A stretch of DNA of 64,000 nucleotides from Caryophanales bacterium UBA6449 (GCA_002437105.1 DJOB01000006.1:299879-363878); one strand, 5' to 3'. Positions 17,792 to 27,605 are shown, counted from the stretch's first letter. Program-made: numbers and translations. The notes: generated from the sequence alone by a model not told the origin.

Positions 17792-18721
17792 TCAGTTATT
17801 CACCTTCTTCTTATTGAGATTTAAGCTGAAATTGCGATACTTCAAGACAGCACAGCCGATGTATATCGCTAGGAAAAGAAGGATACCTAACAGCATGGTA
17901 AGATACATAGCCCAGACGGGTACATCGTGGGAGAAGAATTTGAGGCTGAAATCCATACTCTCTTTGAACATATCGAGCGATTCACCCGATATACCCTTTT
18001 CTTGTAGAGCTCTTACAACGCCGGACAGCGCATGTCTTCTCAGCAGACATGTTCCGTAGGTTCCAGGCAGGAACATGAAGAAATTTCTCAGTCCCGAAGA
18101 GAAGGTGTTTAGCGGCATATAGGCTCCGCAGACAAAGCCGTATCCCGCTGAGACGATCGTTCCGACGCAGGATATCTGCCCTTCGGTTCTCAGGAAGAAA
18201 TTGATGGCGGAAGACATGGCACTTCCGAAGGCGGATAGCAGGAAGATGTCGGAGATAAGGAGGAAGACATCTCCGGCTGTCAGGAGCCAACCGGTGATCA
18301 CTACATATATTAAGCCAGCCGCTAGTGCGATGAGGTTGACTATGAGGGTCGAGATCCAGGTGGCGAAGAAGTAAGACAGCTGCAGAGTCGATCTCTTTAC
18401 GGGGGACACCATAAAATCGTTCACGACTTTCTTCACCTTATCCTCGGACATCAATACGTTAGAGCAGAAGGCTACAGTGATGCAGCAGACGGCCAATATG
18501 GATGAGACGATCTGTCCCGAGACAGCCGGTTTGATTATGTCATCCCCGAGATTGACACCCGCGGGGATGTAACTAGTAAATGTTCTTTCGTAGATACCTG
18601 CCAAAAAGGTGCCGTATAGGACCAGGAGGATGATGGGTGTGATCATCGAAGCGAAAAACATACCTTTGTCGGTGAAGAAGACTTTGATGTTTCTCTTAGT
18701 GAGGTAAAGGAAAGTTTTCAT
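17792..18721 (-). CDS. ABC-2 type transporter permease
   Basis: 309-residue membrane protein with about six helices: one near residues 20-40, then clusters at about 100-200 and a last helix near 280-300. The ABC2_membrane signature region (SSAINFFLRTEGQISCVGTIVSAGYGFVCGAYMPLNTFSSG) resembles DrrB/NatB-type exporters. It follows its ATPase partner by two bases on the minus strand. Substrate is unknown; drug, lipid or sodium export are all possible. Confidence 0.88.
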   Translation of the reverse strand: MKTFLYLTKRNIKVFFTDKGMFFASMITPIILLVLYGTFLAGIYERTFTSYIPAGVNLGDDIIKPAVSGQIVSSILAVCCITVAFCSNVLMSEDKVKKVVNDFMVSPVKRSTLQLSYFFATWISTLIVNLIALAAGLIYVVITGWLLTAGDVFLLISDIFLLSAFGSAMSSAINFFLRTEGQISCVGTIVSAGYGFVCGAYMPLNTFSSGLRNFFMFLPGTYGTCLLRRHALSGVVRALQEKGISGESLDMFKESMDFSLKFFSHDVPVWAMYLTMLLGILLFLAIYIGCAVLKYRNFSLNLNKKKVNN

Positions 18722-18723
18722 AG

Positions 18724-19635
18724 TTAGAATCCTCCTTCCAGATTCTTGCCGGTCGCGGCTAGGAATACATCGTCCATCTTGCCTTTGGTTATCTCGAAGT
18801 CCGTAAAGATATCCGGGTGCTCGACGATGAGGCGCTTAGCTTCATCCGTATTCTTTACCTCTATCCGTATCGTATCTTTAGTTTTCGTGTAGGGCAGATC
18901 CAGTTTTTTGATCTCTTCTTCGTCAAACTTATATAGGACGATGAAATCACCCGTATATTCATTCTTGAGATCGAGAGGGGTTCCTTCCGCTACTATCTTT
19001 CCCTTATCTAGAATTACAACATAGTCTGCGTCGCTGACCTCTTCCATGTAGTGCGTGGTCAGGAATATGGTTACGCCTTTCTCCTTGCGATACCAATCGA
19101 TGACTTCCCAGAGGTGCTTTCGAGTCTGAGGATCCAATCCAGTCGTAGGTTCATCCAGGATCAGAATCTTAGGATCTTGGATCAGGGCGCGGGCGACATC
19201 TATTCTTCTCCGCTGTCCACCGGATAATTTCCCGACTGGACGCTTTAGCAGATCTTCAAAGTGGAGGATGGTCGATAGCTCTTTGAGTCTCTTTTTGAAT
19301 TCTTCTCCATAGATCTTGTACAAGGCGGCGCGTGATTCCAGATTATCTTTCACCTTTAGACTGTAGTCTAATACGGAGTCCTGAAAGACAACGCCGATCT
19401 CTCTGCTGATCGGAAGGAAGCCGTGATCGATATTTTTCCCGTCGATGATCACCGTTCCAGAATCCTTCCTGTTGATGCCAGTCATGATGGAGATCGTTGT
19501 GCTCTTGCCTGCGCCGTTGATTCCTAAGAAGGCGAAGAACTCACCTTTTTTCACGTGGAAAGTCAGGTCATCTACGGCATGAACATCCTTATAGTATTTT
19601 TTTAGATTTTTTATTTCGATTATATTGTCACCCAT
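18724..19635 (-). CDS. ABC transporter ATP-binding protein (DrrA-like)
   Basis: 303-residue ATPase of the exporter whose permease follows directly. Walker A GINGAGKST, signature LSGGQRRR, Walker B ILILDEPTTGLD, H loop THYMEE. The C-terminal 80 residues form the DrrA-type extension. AAGGAACC upstream is a weak ribosome binding site. Expressed as a two-gene unit. Confidence 0.92.
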   Translation of the reverse strand: MGDNIIEIKNLKKYYKDVHAVDDLTFHVKKGEFFAFLGINGAGKSTTISIMTGINRKDSGTVIIDGKNIDHGFLPISREIGVVFQDSVLDYSLKVKDNLESRAALYKIYGEEFKKRLKELSTILHFEDLLKRPVGKLSGGQRRRIDVARALIQDPKILILDEPTTGLDPQTRKHLWEVIDWYRKEKGVTIFLTTHYMEEVSDADYVVILDKGKIVAEGTPLDLKNEYTGDFIVLYKFDEEEIKKLDLPYTKTKDTIRIEVKNTDEAKRLIVEHPDIFTDFEITKGKMDDVFLAATGKNLEGGF

Positions 19636-19943
19636 CTAACTGGTTCCTTTCATAATCTTTTGCTCTTTTGTGTTTTTATTTATACACGAAAAGGATTTTA
19701 CCATAGGGTAAATGCATATTTGGTATTTAGAAGGGCAAAGCAGCAATAATTTACATGTCCTTAACAATTGGCATAAAGAAATATCTGATCTCTTTATTTT
19801 CGATATTTTTATTAAAAAAAGATTTCATCAGTCTTGCAATCGTAAGATAAAATTGTGGTTTGCTGATAGATTTTCGATGACGATTTTAGATATTTTGAAG
19901 TTTGCTGATTTTATTTGTCATCGATATTCATCTCTATTTTTAT
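19636..19943. other. AT-rich intergenic region
   Basis: Very AT-rich with many TTTT/AAAA tracts. It must hold the promoter of the minus-strand ABC pair and the end of the permease transcript. A 91-codon plus-strand frame here lacks a ribosome binding site and any recognisable motif. No clear terminator. Confidence 0.5.
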
Positions 19944-21233
19944 CTAAATATATAGAGCTAGAATTGATATTAAAAATGTCGGAATAGAAATTATCGACCC
20001 ATAAAGACAGAATTTTGCGTAGGAGAAGTTTATCTGGTGCTCCTTTAAAATGCTCATCCACATCATGCCGGCTAGAGCGCCGATAGGGGTCAGTATCGCT
20101 CCCAAGTTGCTGGAGATTATCACGGCATAGAGGGCTTGATTGCTGGCCTGACCCAAGGTGAGCAGATCGCCGAATAGGACAGACATGGGAAGATTGTTCA
20201 TGATGTTCGAAAAGAGGAATGAAGATAGGCCGTAGCTCCAAACCTGATCGAATCGATTCAGAAAGTCCACAAGTTTTTCACTGGCTCCTGAGATGGAGAG
20301 GCTCATCACGATTCCGAACATCGACAGAAGGAAAGGAGCAAGGGTAAAAGGGAGTCCTTTGAGTGCGGACAGCAACAGTGTTGGCTTCTCTTTCTTTGCC
20401 AGCGATGAGATGAGGATGATTAGAATCAGGATGATCGCTCCGGCTCCGGCGAAGATCCACATCGGTAGATCTATGTATGAACTGATGGCCATCAGGATTG
20501 TGACGGCGATCAGGATGGTTAAGGAGACGAAAAAGATCGGTCTATCTTTTATTTTCTCGATGCTTACTTCTACATCTAGTTTATCTTTGAGCATTCTGCG
20601 AAAGAGAAGGTACATGATGATTAAAGATACTAGTGCAGAGAACAGGGTGGGTAGAGCCATGTGGAGAAAATAGCCGCCGAAATCGATATTGAATTCGGAG
20701 GCGAGATAGACGTTGGTAGGATTTCCGAAGATGAAGAGCATGGACCAGGTATTGGCTGCGACGAATTCACAGATTAGATAGGGGATGGGATTTATCTTCG
20801 CATCCTTCGCGAAGAAGAGGATGAACGGGGTGAAGGTGATCACTACGATGTCGTTGGAAGTGAACATGGTTAGAAATCCGCATAGACCATATAGGAAGAA
20901 AAATAGAATCTGCTGTGAATCCTTGGCCTTCATGACCATTCGGCTGGCTAGATAGGAAAAGAAATTCAACCTATCCAAAACGGTTGAGATGAAAGTCATC
21001 GAAAAGAAGAGGACGAGTATCTCCAGAGGGTTCATCTTGCTGTCTTTTGCCAGCCCGGAGAAATACTTGTCAAAGGGAAGCGCTCCGCTTATCAATAGGA
21101 TTAGAAGACCTAGAAGAGGGGCGAGATAAAAGGTCGAGAAGGAATGACCGTGAATAGTTATCTTGGGAAAGAACAGAAGGAGGACGAGCATTCCTAAAAT
21201 CGCTAGGATCGCAGTTACAACCGGTAGTACCAT
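19944..21233 (-). CDS. ArsB/SLC13-type anion or ion permease
   Basis: 429-residue carrier with about 11 hydrophobic helices. The repeated family signatures are present: FTSNDIVVITFTPFILFF in the first half and SNIMNNLPMSVLFGDLL in the second, as in the ion transporter superfamily that includes ArsB, NhaD and SLC13 carriers. SSNLGAILTPIGALAGMMW is the C-terminal counterpart. No arsR or arsC is nearby, so arsenite export is not supported. The start at 21233 has a poor ribosome binding site. Confidence 0.82.
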   Translation of the reverse strand: MVLPVVTAILAILGMLVLLLFFPKITIHGHSFSTFYLAPLLGLLILLISGALPFDKYFSGLAKDSKMNPLEILVLFFSMTFISTVLDRLNFFSYLASRMVMKAKDSQQILFFFLYGLCGFLTMFTSNDIVVITFTPFILFFAKDAKINPIPYLICEFVAANTWSMLFIFGNPTNVYLASEFNIDFGGYFLHMALPTLFSALVSLIIMYLLFRRMLKDKLDVEVSIEKIKDRPIFFVSLTILIAVTILMAISSYIDLPMWIFAGAGAIILILIILISSLAKKEKPTLLLSALKGLPFTLAPFLLSMFGIVMSLSISGASEKLVDFLNRFDQVWSYGLSSFLFSNIMNNLPMSVLFGDLLTLGQASNQALYAVIISSNLGAILTPIGALAGMMWMSILKEHQINFSYAKFCLYGSIISIPTFLISILALYI

Positions 21234-21302
21234 ATGTGGTGAAACTCTTTTTAGAGCGAAAAATCGAATCTATTCGGACGATCTCGATCTGATCTGTCCG
21301 AG

Positions 21303-21845
21303 TTAGTTCTTTATCAGTCCGTTTGCCTCCATCCAGGTCTCGATATAGACGGTCTTTCCATCCTTGATGGTTCCATCCTTTACCATCTTTTTAAATTCTG
21401 CGAGAGTCACTTCGAATGTCTCGATAAATTCATCTTTGTCTTCATGGATTCTTCCTTTTATCAGGTCCGTGGCGATAAAGAGGCCGATCACTTCGGTTGA
21501 ATAGGCGGGAGCGGGATAGTACTCACCGATCTTTTGAAGCTTTTGCGCTCTATAACCCGTTTCTTCCTCCAGCTCTCTATACGCGGTCTGTTCGAGCGTT
21601 TCGCCCTTGTCGCTCTTTCCTGCGGGAGCGGCGATCAAGACGGAGTTGAACGGATGGCGATACTCTCGCTCGAGGAGGACTTTTCCATCCGGCATGATGG
21701 GGAGAACTGAGATGCCGGGGACGCGCTCGACTACCTCTTTTACGGTTTCGACATCGTGAGGGCAAATTACGGTGTCGACTCTCAGATTGAGTTTGTAACC
21801 ATCGTAGATTCTTTTGCTGCTTTTAACTTTTTCCATTAGATCCAT
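21303..21845 (-). CDS. Nudix hydrolase, ADP-ribose pyrophosphatase type
   Basis: Cytosolic phosphohydrolase of 180 residues. The Nudix box GX5EX7REUXEEXGU is complete (GKSDKGETLEQTAYRELEEE, then TGY). The N-terminal strand LRVDTVICPHDVE and the APAYSTEVIGLFIA region match NudF-like ADP-ribose pyrophosphatases. Sits between the permease and an aldo/keto reductase, all on the minus strand but with 70-95 base gaps. Confidence 0.88.
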   Translation of the reverse strand: MDLMEKVKSSKRIYDGYKLNLRVDTVICPHDVETVKEVVERVPGISVLPIMPDGKVLLEREYRHPFNSVLIAAPAGKSDKGETLEQTAYRELEEETGYRAQKLQKIGEYYPAPAYSTEVIGLFIATDLIKGRIHEDKDEFIETFEVTLAEFKKMVKDGTIKDGKTVYIETWMEANGLIKN

Positions 21846-21940
21846 ATATAGTTCCTTCTATTTCATTTCATCCTTTCGTAGATGATCGGCTTTCCTGCCG
21901 TGGTAACAGAGAGATATCTGCTCGGATCAACTGCGATTGC

Positions 21941-22777
21941 CTATTGCATATCCAAGGCAACTTTATGGTTGGGAGAAGGGAATACTTTATTAAGCATAGC
22001 CTTTTCTTGAGGCGTCAGAGATATATTGAGAGTTTCGATGTTTTCTTTCATATGTATAGGATTAGAAGCCTTGGGGATGGAGATCACATCATCCTGGCTC
22101 AAGGTGAAGGCCAAAAGCACCTGCATGGGAGTGATACCGTGATTCTCGGCGATGGATAGTACAGATCTATTCTCCAGCATCGATGCTCTCAATCTCCCGC
22201 CCATAGCTAGCGGGCAATAAGCCATAAAGCCGATGCCCCTATCCTTCAAGAACGGAAGAAGGTCGTATTCAACCCCTCTAGATCCTAGATGGTAGAGGCA
22301 CTGATCGACGAGGCATCTGTCGCCTCCTTTTATGGATAGGAGCTCTCTCATGTCATCTGTATCAAAGTTTGAGACTCCCCAATTCCTGATCAGGCCTTCT
22401 CTCTGAGCCTCCTCGAATAGCTGAATAGTTTCTTCTAGGGGAATCTCGCCGCGCCAATGGAGAAGATAGAGATCGATATAGTCGGTCTTAAGGCGGCTCA
22501 GTGAGCCCTTTAGACTGTCCATAAAGGAGTCTTGACCAGCATTCCAAGGAAGGACCTTATCTACTATGTAAAGCTTGGAGCGATCGTAACCTTGAATCGC
22601 TTCAGATATCAGGGATTCTGATTTTCCTTCGCCGTACATTTCGGCTGTATCTATCAGGGTCATTCCATGATCGAGACCATAGCGGAGAGAAGATAGTTCC
22701 TGCTCGTGTTTGCTCCGATTCTCTCCCATCTTCCAAGTTCCCATTCCTAGCACGGGAATTCCATTTACTTCTTTCAT
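21941..22777 (-). CDS. Aldo/keto reductase
   Basis: NADPH-dependent carbonyl reductase of 278 residues. The catalytic tetrad is D43, Y48, K74 and H107; the C-terminal cofactor segment is SIPKASNPIHMKENI. AGGAAAAAGC lies before the ATG. It fits the YtbE/YvgN-like group of small AKRs. Physiological substrate unknown. Confidence 0.92.
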   Translation of the reverse strand: MKEVNGIPVLGMGTWKMGENRSKHEQELSSLRYGLDHGMTLIDTAEMYGEGKSESLISEAIQGYDRSKLYIVDKVLPWNAGQDSFMDSLKGSLSRLKTDYIDLYLLHWRGEIPLEETIQLFEEAQREGLIRNWGVSNFDTDDMRELLSIKGGDRCLVDQCLYHLGSRGVEYDLLPFLKDRGIGFMAYCPLAMGGRLRASMLENRSVLSIAENHGITPMQVLLAFTLSQDDVISIPKASNPIHMKENIETLNISLTPQEKAMLNKVFPSPNHKVALDMQ

Positions 22778-22904
22778 GCTTTTTCCTCGCCTGGCTAATA
22801 GCCTAGCACGCCTGAGATGGTAAGAATTAAAAGCATTTTTAATATTTGCTGGATGTCATATCGCTAGGTATTTTTGTCTATATAGGGTCATTTCAGCATA
22901 AGAG

Positions 22905-22933
22905 AAAATAAAAGGACCTACTTTCGTAGGTCC
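22905..22933 (-). terminator. Orphan intrinsic terminator
   Basis: Minus strand: perfect 8-base stem GGACCTAC-GAAA-GTAGGTCC with GNRA loop, then TTTTATTTT. No intact gene lies immediately upstream. Confidence 0.85.
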
Positions 22934-23377
22934 CCCTATTACTATCATCGGGATTATATTTTCGATGCGATAGCCTGACTAGCTGGGAGAAGTTTAAGTG
23001 GCTAGTACATCTGAGAAGGTGCAAGAGATATACCGACGAGATCCCCATCGCAAATGTAGAAGCAAAAAATAGAGAGCTTTCAGTCATGCTAGGCTAATTC
23101 TTTTTCCCCTTCCCAGAGGCTTTTGCCGTCCCATATCTTGGCTTTAAGAATTCTTTCCTGAGTGCGTCCCCATTAGGATCTTCCATTTCAATTTGATCGA
23201 AATCGATCTTCTATCTTAAAGCCCTAAAGGCTATATTCCTCTTTCTTTCTTATATACCTAAGCAGTTCCATCATTTGACTAAGAATCATTTCTTTCGATT
23301 ACGCTAAGCAGCCGATATTTTGGCTATAAGGTGACATAGGAAGATAAAAAAGTCGGATATTTAGCACAGTGTGAATG

Positions 23378-23403
23378 AAAAAAGACCCGCATCTCTGCAG
23401 GTC
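23378..23403 (-). terminator. Intrinsic terminator of tRNA-Ser(GCT)
   Basis: Minus strand GACC-t-GCA-gaga-TGC-g-GGTC then six T, 93 bases after the tRNA end. Confidence 0.8.
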
Positions 23404-23495
23404 TCATGTATCAGCTATTCTTCCTTCTGTCAGGAAGTTTTGCTGTGAATGTGAATTCTCACCTTAATGCGGTGAGTGTTCGCATAGGAATCCGA

Positions 23496-23586
23496 TGGCG
23501 GAGCAATAGAGATTTGAACTCTAGCAGGGGTTGCCCCCTCTACGTCCTTAGCAGGGACGCCTCTTGAACCACTTGAGTATTGCTCC
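23496..23586 (-). tRNA. tRNA-Ser(GCT)
   Basis: Class II cloverleaf: acceptor GGAGCAA pairs TTGCTCC, anticodon stem-loop CGTCC-CTGCTAA-GGACG (anticodon GCT), long variable arm, T loop TTCAAAT, encoded CCA. Its 3' flank resembles that of tRNA-Ser(CGA). Confidence 0.94.
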
Positions 23587-23658
23587 ATCCCTTGCCAAAA
23601 CGGCTTTACAATTATCGTCTTTCTTCCTTTGAAAGTCAAAAGAAAAATAGGGATCTAA

Positions 23659-24096
23659 TTACTGTTTCTCCTGTTTTTCCTTAGCGAGGCAATCGGGGCA
23701 GATGCAGTAGAGTATGGTCTTGCCATAGTCTAGTCGGCAACCATGCTCTTTCTGAACATGCTCATAGAAGGTCTCGAGAAGGGTGCACTCCAAGGGGAGC
23801 AGTTTTCCGCATCGGAGGCAGACCATCCTTCCGTGCGAGAAATCTTTAGCGTCCAGGCCCGAATATCTATATAGACCTCTTTTTCCATCGTTCGACGTTA
23901 CTCTAATTACGGTTCCGTCCTCCTGGAGCTTCTCGAGGAAGCGGTATATGGTCACTAGGGATACCGCTACCCCTCGATCGGCCAACCCCTGTTTGATCGT
24001 GTCGGGGCTTACTAGTTCCTCTCGGTGTGTTTTGAGAAATTCGAGCATAGCGGTCTTCTGCTGAGTCTTATAGACTATTTTCTTTGTGGAATTCAT
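23659..24096 (-). CDS. Fur-family metal or peroxide-responsive repressor
   Basis: 145-residue DNA-binding regulator. N-terminal winged helix (about 10-80, SLVTIYRFLEKLQEDG), then a dimer domain with H89-containing metal site and two structural zinc pairs, C93/C96 (CLRC) and C133/C136 (CPDC). An extra C131 precedes the second pair. Whether it is Fur, Zur or PerR cannot be told. AGGAGGTGC before the ATG. It is divergent from HU and faces away, leaving a 170-base shared promoter region. Confidence 0.9.
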   Translation of the reverse strand: MNSTKKIVYKTQQKTAMLEFLKTHREELVSPDTIKQGLADRGVAVSLVTIYRFLEKLQEDGTVIRVTSNDGKRGLYRYSGLDAKDFSHGRMVCLRCGKLLPLECTLLETFYEHVQKEHGCRLDYGKTILYCICPDCLAKEKQEKQ

Positions 24097-24266
24097 CGTG
24101 CACCTCCTGATTCATCTAGATTCTATCAGTGCTGTTATTCGATGCTTCAAAAGTCTTACATCTTCTATTCCAATAGCTCTTTCAAGTTCAAAAGGTATTA
24201 AAAAAGTGGCTTAAACACTTGATTATTTCTCATTTTGATAAATAATCATAACGGAGGAAAACACAG

Positions 24267-24548
24267 ATGGTCATTAAAGATCTGATCGATGATGTCGCCG
24301 CTAGGGCCCGACTCACCAAGAAGGACGCGGAGGCTGCAATCAACTCCGTATTTGCCGGAATCACCGAGGGACTCACCACTGATGGCAAGGTCTTAATCTC
24401 AGGATTTGGAATTTTCGAGGTTAAGGAAACTAAGGCGCGCAGAGGTGTTAATCCCTCCAACGGAGATAAGATCAACATCCCTGCTTCCAAGCGTGTGACT
24501 TTCAGGGTCTCTTCTACTCTGAAGGATGCTATCAAGGGCGAGAAGTAG
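24267..24548 (+). CDS. hup: HU family nucleoid protein
   Basis: 93-residue basic DNA-bending protein. Complete HU fold with the GFGIFEVKETKARRGVNPS beta-arm and the C-terminal helix. GGAGGAAAACACAG precedes the ATG. Followed by its own strong terminator, so it is monocistronic. Confidence 0.95.
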   Translation: MVIKDLIDDVAARARLTKKDAEAAINSVFAGITEGLTTDGKVLISGFGIFEVKETKARRGVNPSNGDKINIPASKRVTFRVSSTLKDAIKGEK

Positions 24549-24580
24549 CTTTCGGTCGTCGCTCACAGATGATCCCATCG

Positions 24581-24607
24581 CCGGATGATGTATCATCCGG
24601 TTTTTTT
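24581..24607 (+). terminator. Intrinsic terminator of the HU gene
   Basis: CCGGATGA-TGTA-TCATCCGG followed by seven T. Confidence 0.95.
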
Positions 24608-24655
24608 ATGCCTGCGACCCGGGGTATAGTCTTACTCAGAAGAAAGGTCATTCAG

Positions 24656-27475
24656 ATGGTAATAGTCCTAAAAGATGTCGAGAAGACCTATCGAGCTAAG
24701 GGGAGTGAATATACTGCTCTCAAAGGTATTTCCTTTACCTTTCCCTCCACGGGATTGGTCTGTATCCTCGGTCCTTCCGGCTGTGGTAAGACTACCCTCT
24801 TGAATCTTATGGGTGCTCTCGATCAGCCTACTAAAGGCGAGATACTTGTCGATGGTAAGAACCTAGCTTCATTTACGAGCAAGGAATGCGATGCCTACCG
24901 CAATCAGCGGGTGGGGTTTATCTTTCAGGACTATAACCTGATCTCTGGAATGTCCTGTGCGGATAACATCCGCACGGCTCTCGAGATCTCTAATACGCCC
25001 CGGAGCGAGAGGGAGCACACCATCGAAGAGGTGATGGATGCGGTGGGAGTAAGGAATCTTTGTGATCGTCTTCCTAATCAGATATCCGGTGGACAGAGGC
25101 AGAGAGTCTCGATCGCCCGCGCTATCGCTACGAATCCGGATCTGCTCCTGGCTGATGAACCTACTGGAGCTCTGGATTTAAAGCGGGGCAAAGAGATACT
25201 TCAGATATTGAAGCGCGAGAGCCAGAAGCGGTTGGTCGTCATTGTCACCCACAACGAATCGTTGGCGAATGAGTATGCCGACTCGATAATAAATATCGAA
25301 GATGGACGCATTAAATCCATTTCAGAGAAAGCTGAGTTAAATCATACTGCTAAGGGCGATTCTAAGCCCGTTAATGCCAAGCAAAAGATCGGCTTGGGGC
25401 TCTTTAGATCCTTCAGGATGGGCATTCAGCGCATCAGGGAAGGCATCGGTCGATTCCTCGCCCTCTCCCTGTCGATATCGTTTGGCATATTCTTCCTGAT
25501 GTTTACCCTGAGCCTCTCCAATGGATTCAATCGCTATGTGGAGCGAGTCTCGAGACAGACTGGCTCGATGATGTCCTATTCGGTTCCTTCTTATATAGCT
25601 CACTCTAAGAGCGACGAGTGGCAAGAGTACAATCAGAGCGAGGACTATCCTAGCGGTGATCTGATATATCCCTATTACCAGGCTGATAATCTAGTCAGCT
25701 ATCAATACAATCATTTCGATCCTCACTACATATCTTTTCTGGAGCAATTGAAGAAAGACGAGGTTCTCTCTGACTATGTGATTAATTATGCCGGAAATGC
25801 TTCCATGATAATGCTGACTAGTCAGCCGGGAAAGATCTCTGATAACACTGGAGCTGGTACTGTTGAGGTGGATACGACCAGGACTGCTTCGATGGCACCG
25901 GGTACTGGTGGAATGAACTTTGCTCCCACTTCTATCGTTCACACTCTCTTCGGAAACTATGAGCAGGATTACGATGTCCTTTCTGGAAGATTACCTAAGG
26001 ATGATTCTGAGGGGGTTCTGATTGTTGATAAGCGTAATTCGATCTCCTTCGATACTCTTAAATCTTTAGGCTTTTACAACAATCAAGATACTAAGCAGGA
26101 CATCTTGGATGCGAGCGGGAAGGTTCAAGGGTTCGATTTCGAGGTGGCACTAGGTAAGGAATATCGTATCTATTCGCTGGATGATTACTATCAGCTAGTC
26201 AATACGGTAGCGGTGACTGATGGGTTAGGTGAAAGTCACTCGCTAGACTTGTTCTCCTCGGCGTATCTATCTAGTGAAGGCCAAGATACTCAGGAGAAAT
26301 TAGATAACTATTATGCGGACCATACTCCTTTCAAATCCTTGAAGATCGTCGGGATCATTCGTCCGAATAAATCTATAGCTAATCCATCCATGCGTACTGG
26401 TTTAGCCTATCTGCCATCTCTCATGGAAGATATCGTGGAGGTGAATAGATCATCGAAGGTTTCTACCTCATTTGAGAAGTCGTTGATAGTAAGGGAAAAC
26501 AGCTCGTTAGGAGATATGGTTTCTGATCTCGAAAAAGCTATATCCGAAGCTGAGCAGGGAGATGATGACTCCATATCCCTGACTCCGATAAAGGATGTTT
26601 TGGATAAGTATCTCTACGGAGCGGTTACAGTAGCGGATTCCTACTATCAAAATAAGGACGTCTTATATGCATATACCACGCTGGCGGGATTCTATAGGGC
26701 GGCATCTATATATGGAGCCCAGATGATATCTGACGATATGAGTTTTACCTCGCTCTCCTCTGTTGATGATCTGAAACCTTATATTCAGAAGCTGACAGCT
26801 CTCTATACCGAGGGAAAAGTTGAACAAGCCTATTCGCTTCTCACATCTCTATGCGGGATACTGAATGCGTATTCGACTATTTCCAGTATCACCTTGCTTC
26901 CGTCTTCTATGGAGAACTCCACTAAGCTAGCGGAGATTCTTGAAGACTATAACAATATCGAAGTGGGATCGGTCTACCACGCTCAGAGTGAAGAGGGAAA
27001 GATCTATACCATAGATTATGTCTCCTGGGCTATTTCGGATGTGGGTACGGCTATCGATCTCGGCTCGACTCTTCTGATTGTTCTCTCGGTCATTTCGCTG
27101 TTGGCAGCGGTAGTAATCGGTGCTGCGGTGACGAATATGTCGGTGATGGAAAGAACGCGCGAGATAGGAATCCTGCGAGCTATCGGGGCAAAGAAGAGCG
27201 ATGTGTGCGTGATATTTGAATCTGAATCGATGTTAGCTGGTATATGTGGAGCAGTAATGGGCAGCCTCTTGGCATATGTAACAACCTTCCCGGTCAATGC
27301 GATAATCAATTACTATTATTCCGTGTATAGCATGGATAGTATCGCTAGTATGGCTTGGTGGGCTCCGCTTATCGCCCTTCCGATAGCGGTTCTCATCTCC
27401 TGTGTTTCAGCTCTGATCCCTTCGCTTAAAGCTGCTAATAAGGATCCTGTGATCTGCTTGAAGAGCAATGAGTAG
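24656..27475 (+). CDS. Fused ABC transporter ATPase-permease (FtsX/MacB type)
   Basis: 939-residue fusion. Residues about 1-225 are a LolD/MacB-type ATPase (Walker A GPSGCGKTT, signature SGGQRQR, Walker B LLLADEP). A helix near 270-290 (LSLSISFGIFFLMFTLSLS) is followed by an extracytoplasmic region of about 500 residues, then three helices at the C terminus with the FtsX signature (MERTREIGILRAIGAKKSDV). This topology moves substrates or force at the outer membrane face and not through a channel. The ATG at 24656 follows AGAAAGG; earlier codons overlap the HU terminator and are unlikely. Substrate unknown; peptide or lipoprotein handling is typical. Confidence 0.9.
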   Translation: MVIVLKDVEKTYRAKGSEYTALKGISFTFPSTGLVCILGPSGCGKTTLLNLMGALDQPTKGEILVDGKNLASFTSKECDAYRNQRVGFIFQDYNLISGMSCADNIRTALEISNTPRSEREHTIEEVMDAVGVRNLCDRLPNQISGGQRQRVSIARAIATNPDLLLADEPTGALDLKRGKEILQILKRESQKRLVVIVTHNESLANEYADSIINIEDGRIKSISEKAELNHTAKGDSKPVNAKQKIGLGLFRSFRMGIQRIREGIGRFLALSLSISFGIFFLMFTLSLSNGFNRYVERVSRQTGSMMSYSVPSYIAHSKSDEWQEYNQSEDYPSGDLIYPYYQADNLVSYQYNHFDPHYISFLEQLKKDEVLSDYVINYAGNASMIMLTSQPGKISDNTGAGTVEVDTTRTASMAPGTGGMNFAPTSIVHTLFGNYEQDYDVLSGRLPKDDSEGVLIVDKRNSISFDTLKSLGFYNNQDTKQDILDASGKVQGFDFEVALGKEYRIYSLDDYYQLVNTVAVTDGLGESHSLDLFSSAYLSSEGQDTQEKLDNYYADHTPFKSLKIVGIIRPNKSIANPSMRTGLAYLPSLMEDIVEVNRSSKVSTSFEKSLIVRENSSLGDMVSDLEKAISEAEQGDDDSISLTPIKDVLDKYLYGAVTVADSYYQNKDVLYAYTTLAGFYRAASIYGAQMISDDMSFTSLSSVDDLKPYIQKLTALYTEGKVEQAYSLLTSLCGILNAYSTISSITLLPSSMENSTKLAEILEDYNNIEVGSVYHAQSEEGKIYTIDYVSWAISDVGTAIDLGSTLLIVLSVISLLAAVVIGAAVTNMSVMERTREIGILRAIGAKKSDVCVIFESESMLAGICGAVMGSLLAYVTTFPVNAIINYYYSVYSMDSIASMAWWAPLIALPIAVLISCVSALIPSLKAANKDPVICLKSNE

Positions 27476-27605
27476 AGAGTAGAAGCGAAAATAGGTTGAA
27501 TATTGATTCTTCCCCTATTTTGTTTCTTCATTCCTAGATAGTTGTCTTGGGTATAAATTACATTTGTATGCCTATGGTTACTCTTGCATATTTTTAGCAC
27601 TGCAC

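Larger units (their letters stand above)
22778..23495. other. Long non-coding or decayed stretch with two minus-strand terminators
   Basis: No intact gene. A perfect terminator at 22905-22933 shows that something upstream on the minus strand (22940-23378) is or was transcribed. In that interval one minus frame (23271-23089) starts with an ATG, runs 61 codons with three internal stops, and ends in a protein-like stretch (ILKAKIWDGKSLWEGEKELA); this could be a dead gene or chance. A small RNA ending at 22905 is the alternative. Confidence 0.45.

Noticed and set aside
19712..19987. A 91-codon plus-strand gene
   Set aside because: AT-rich intergenic sequence, no ribosome binding site, no recognisable motif, and it runs into the permease gene on the other strand.
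19944..21233. Arsenite exporter ArsB
   Set aside because: Only superfamily motifs are present and no arsR, arsC or arsA lies nearby, so a specific arsenic role is unsupported.
22893..23087. A 64-codon minus-strand gene
   Set aside because: It reads through a perfect intrinsic terminator and has no ribosome binding site.
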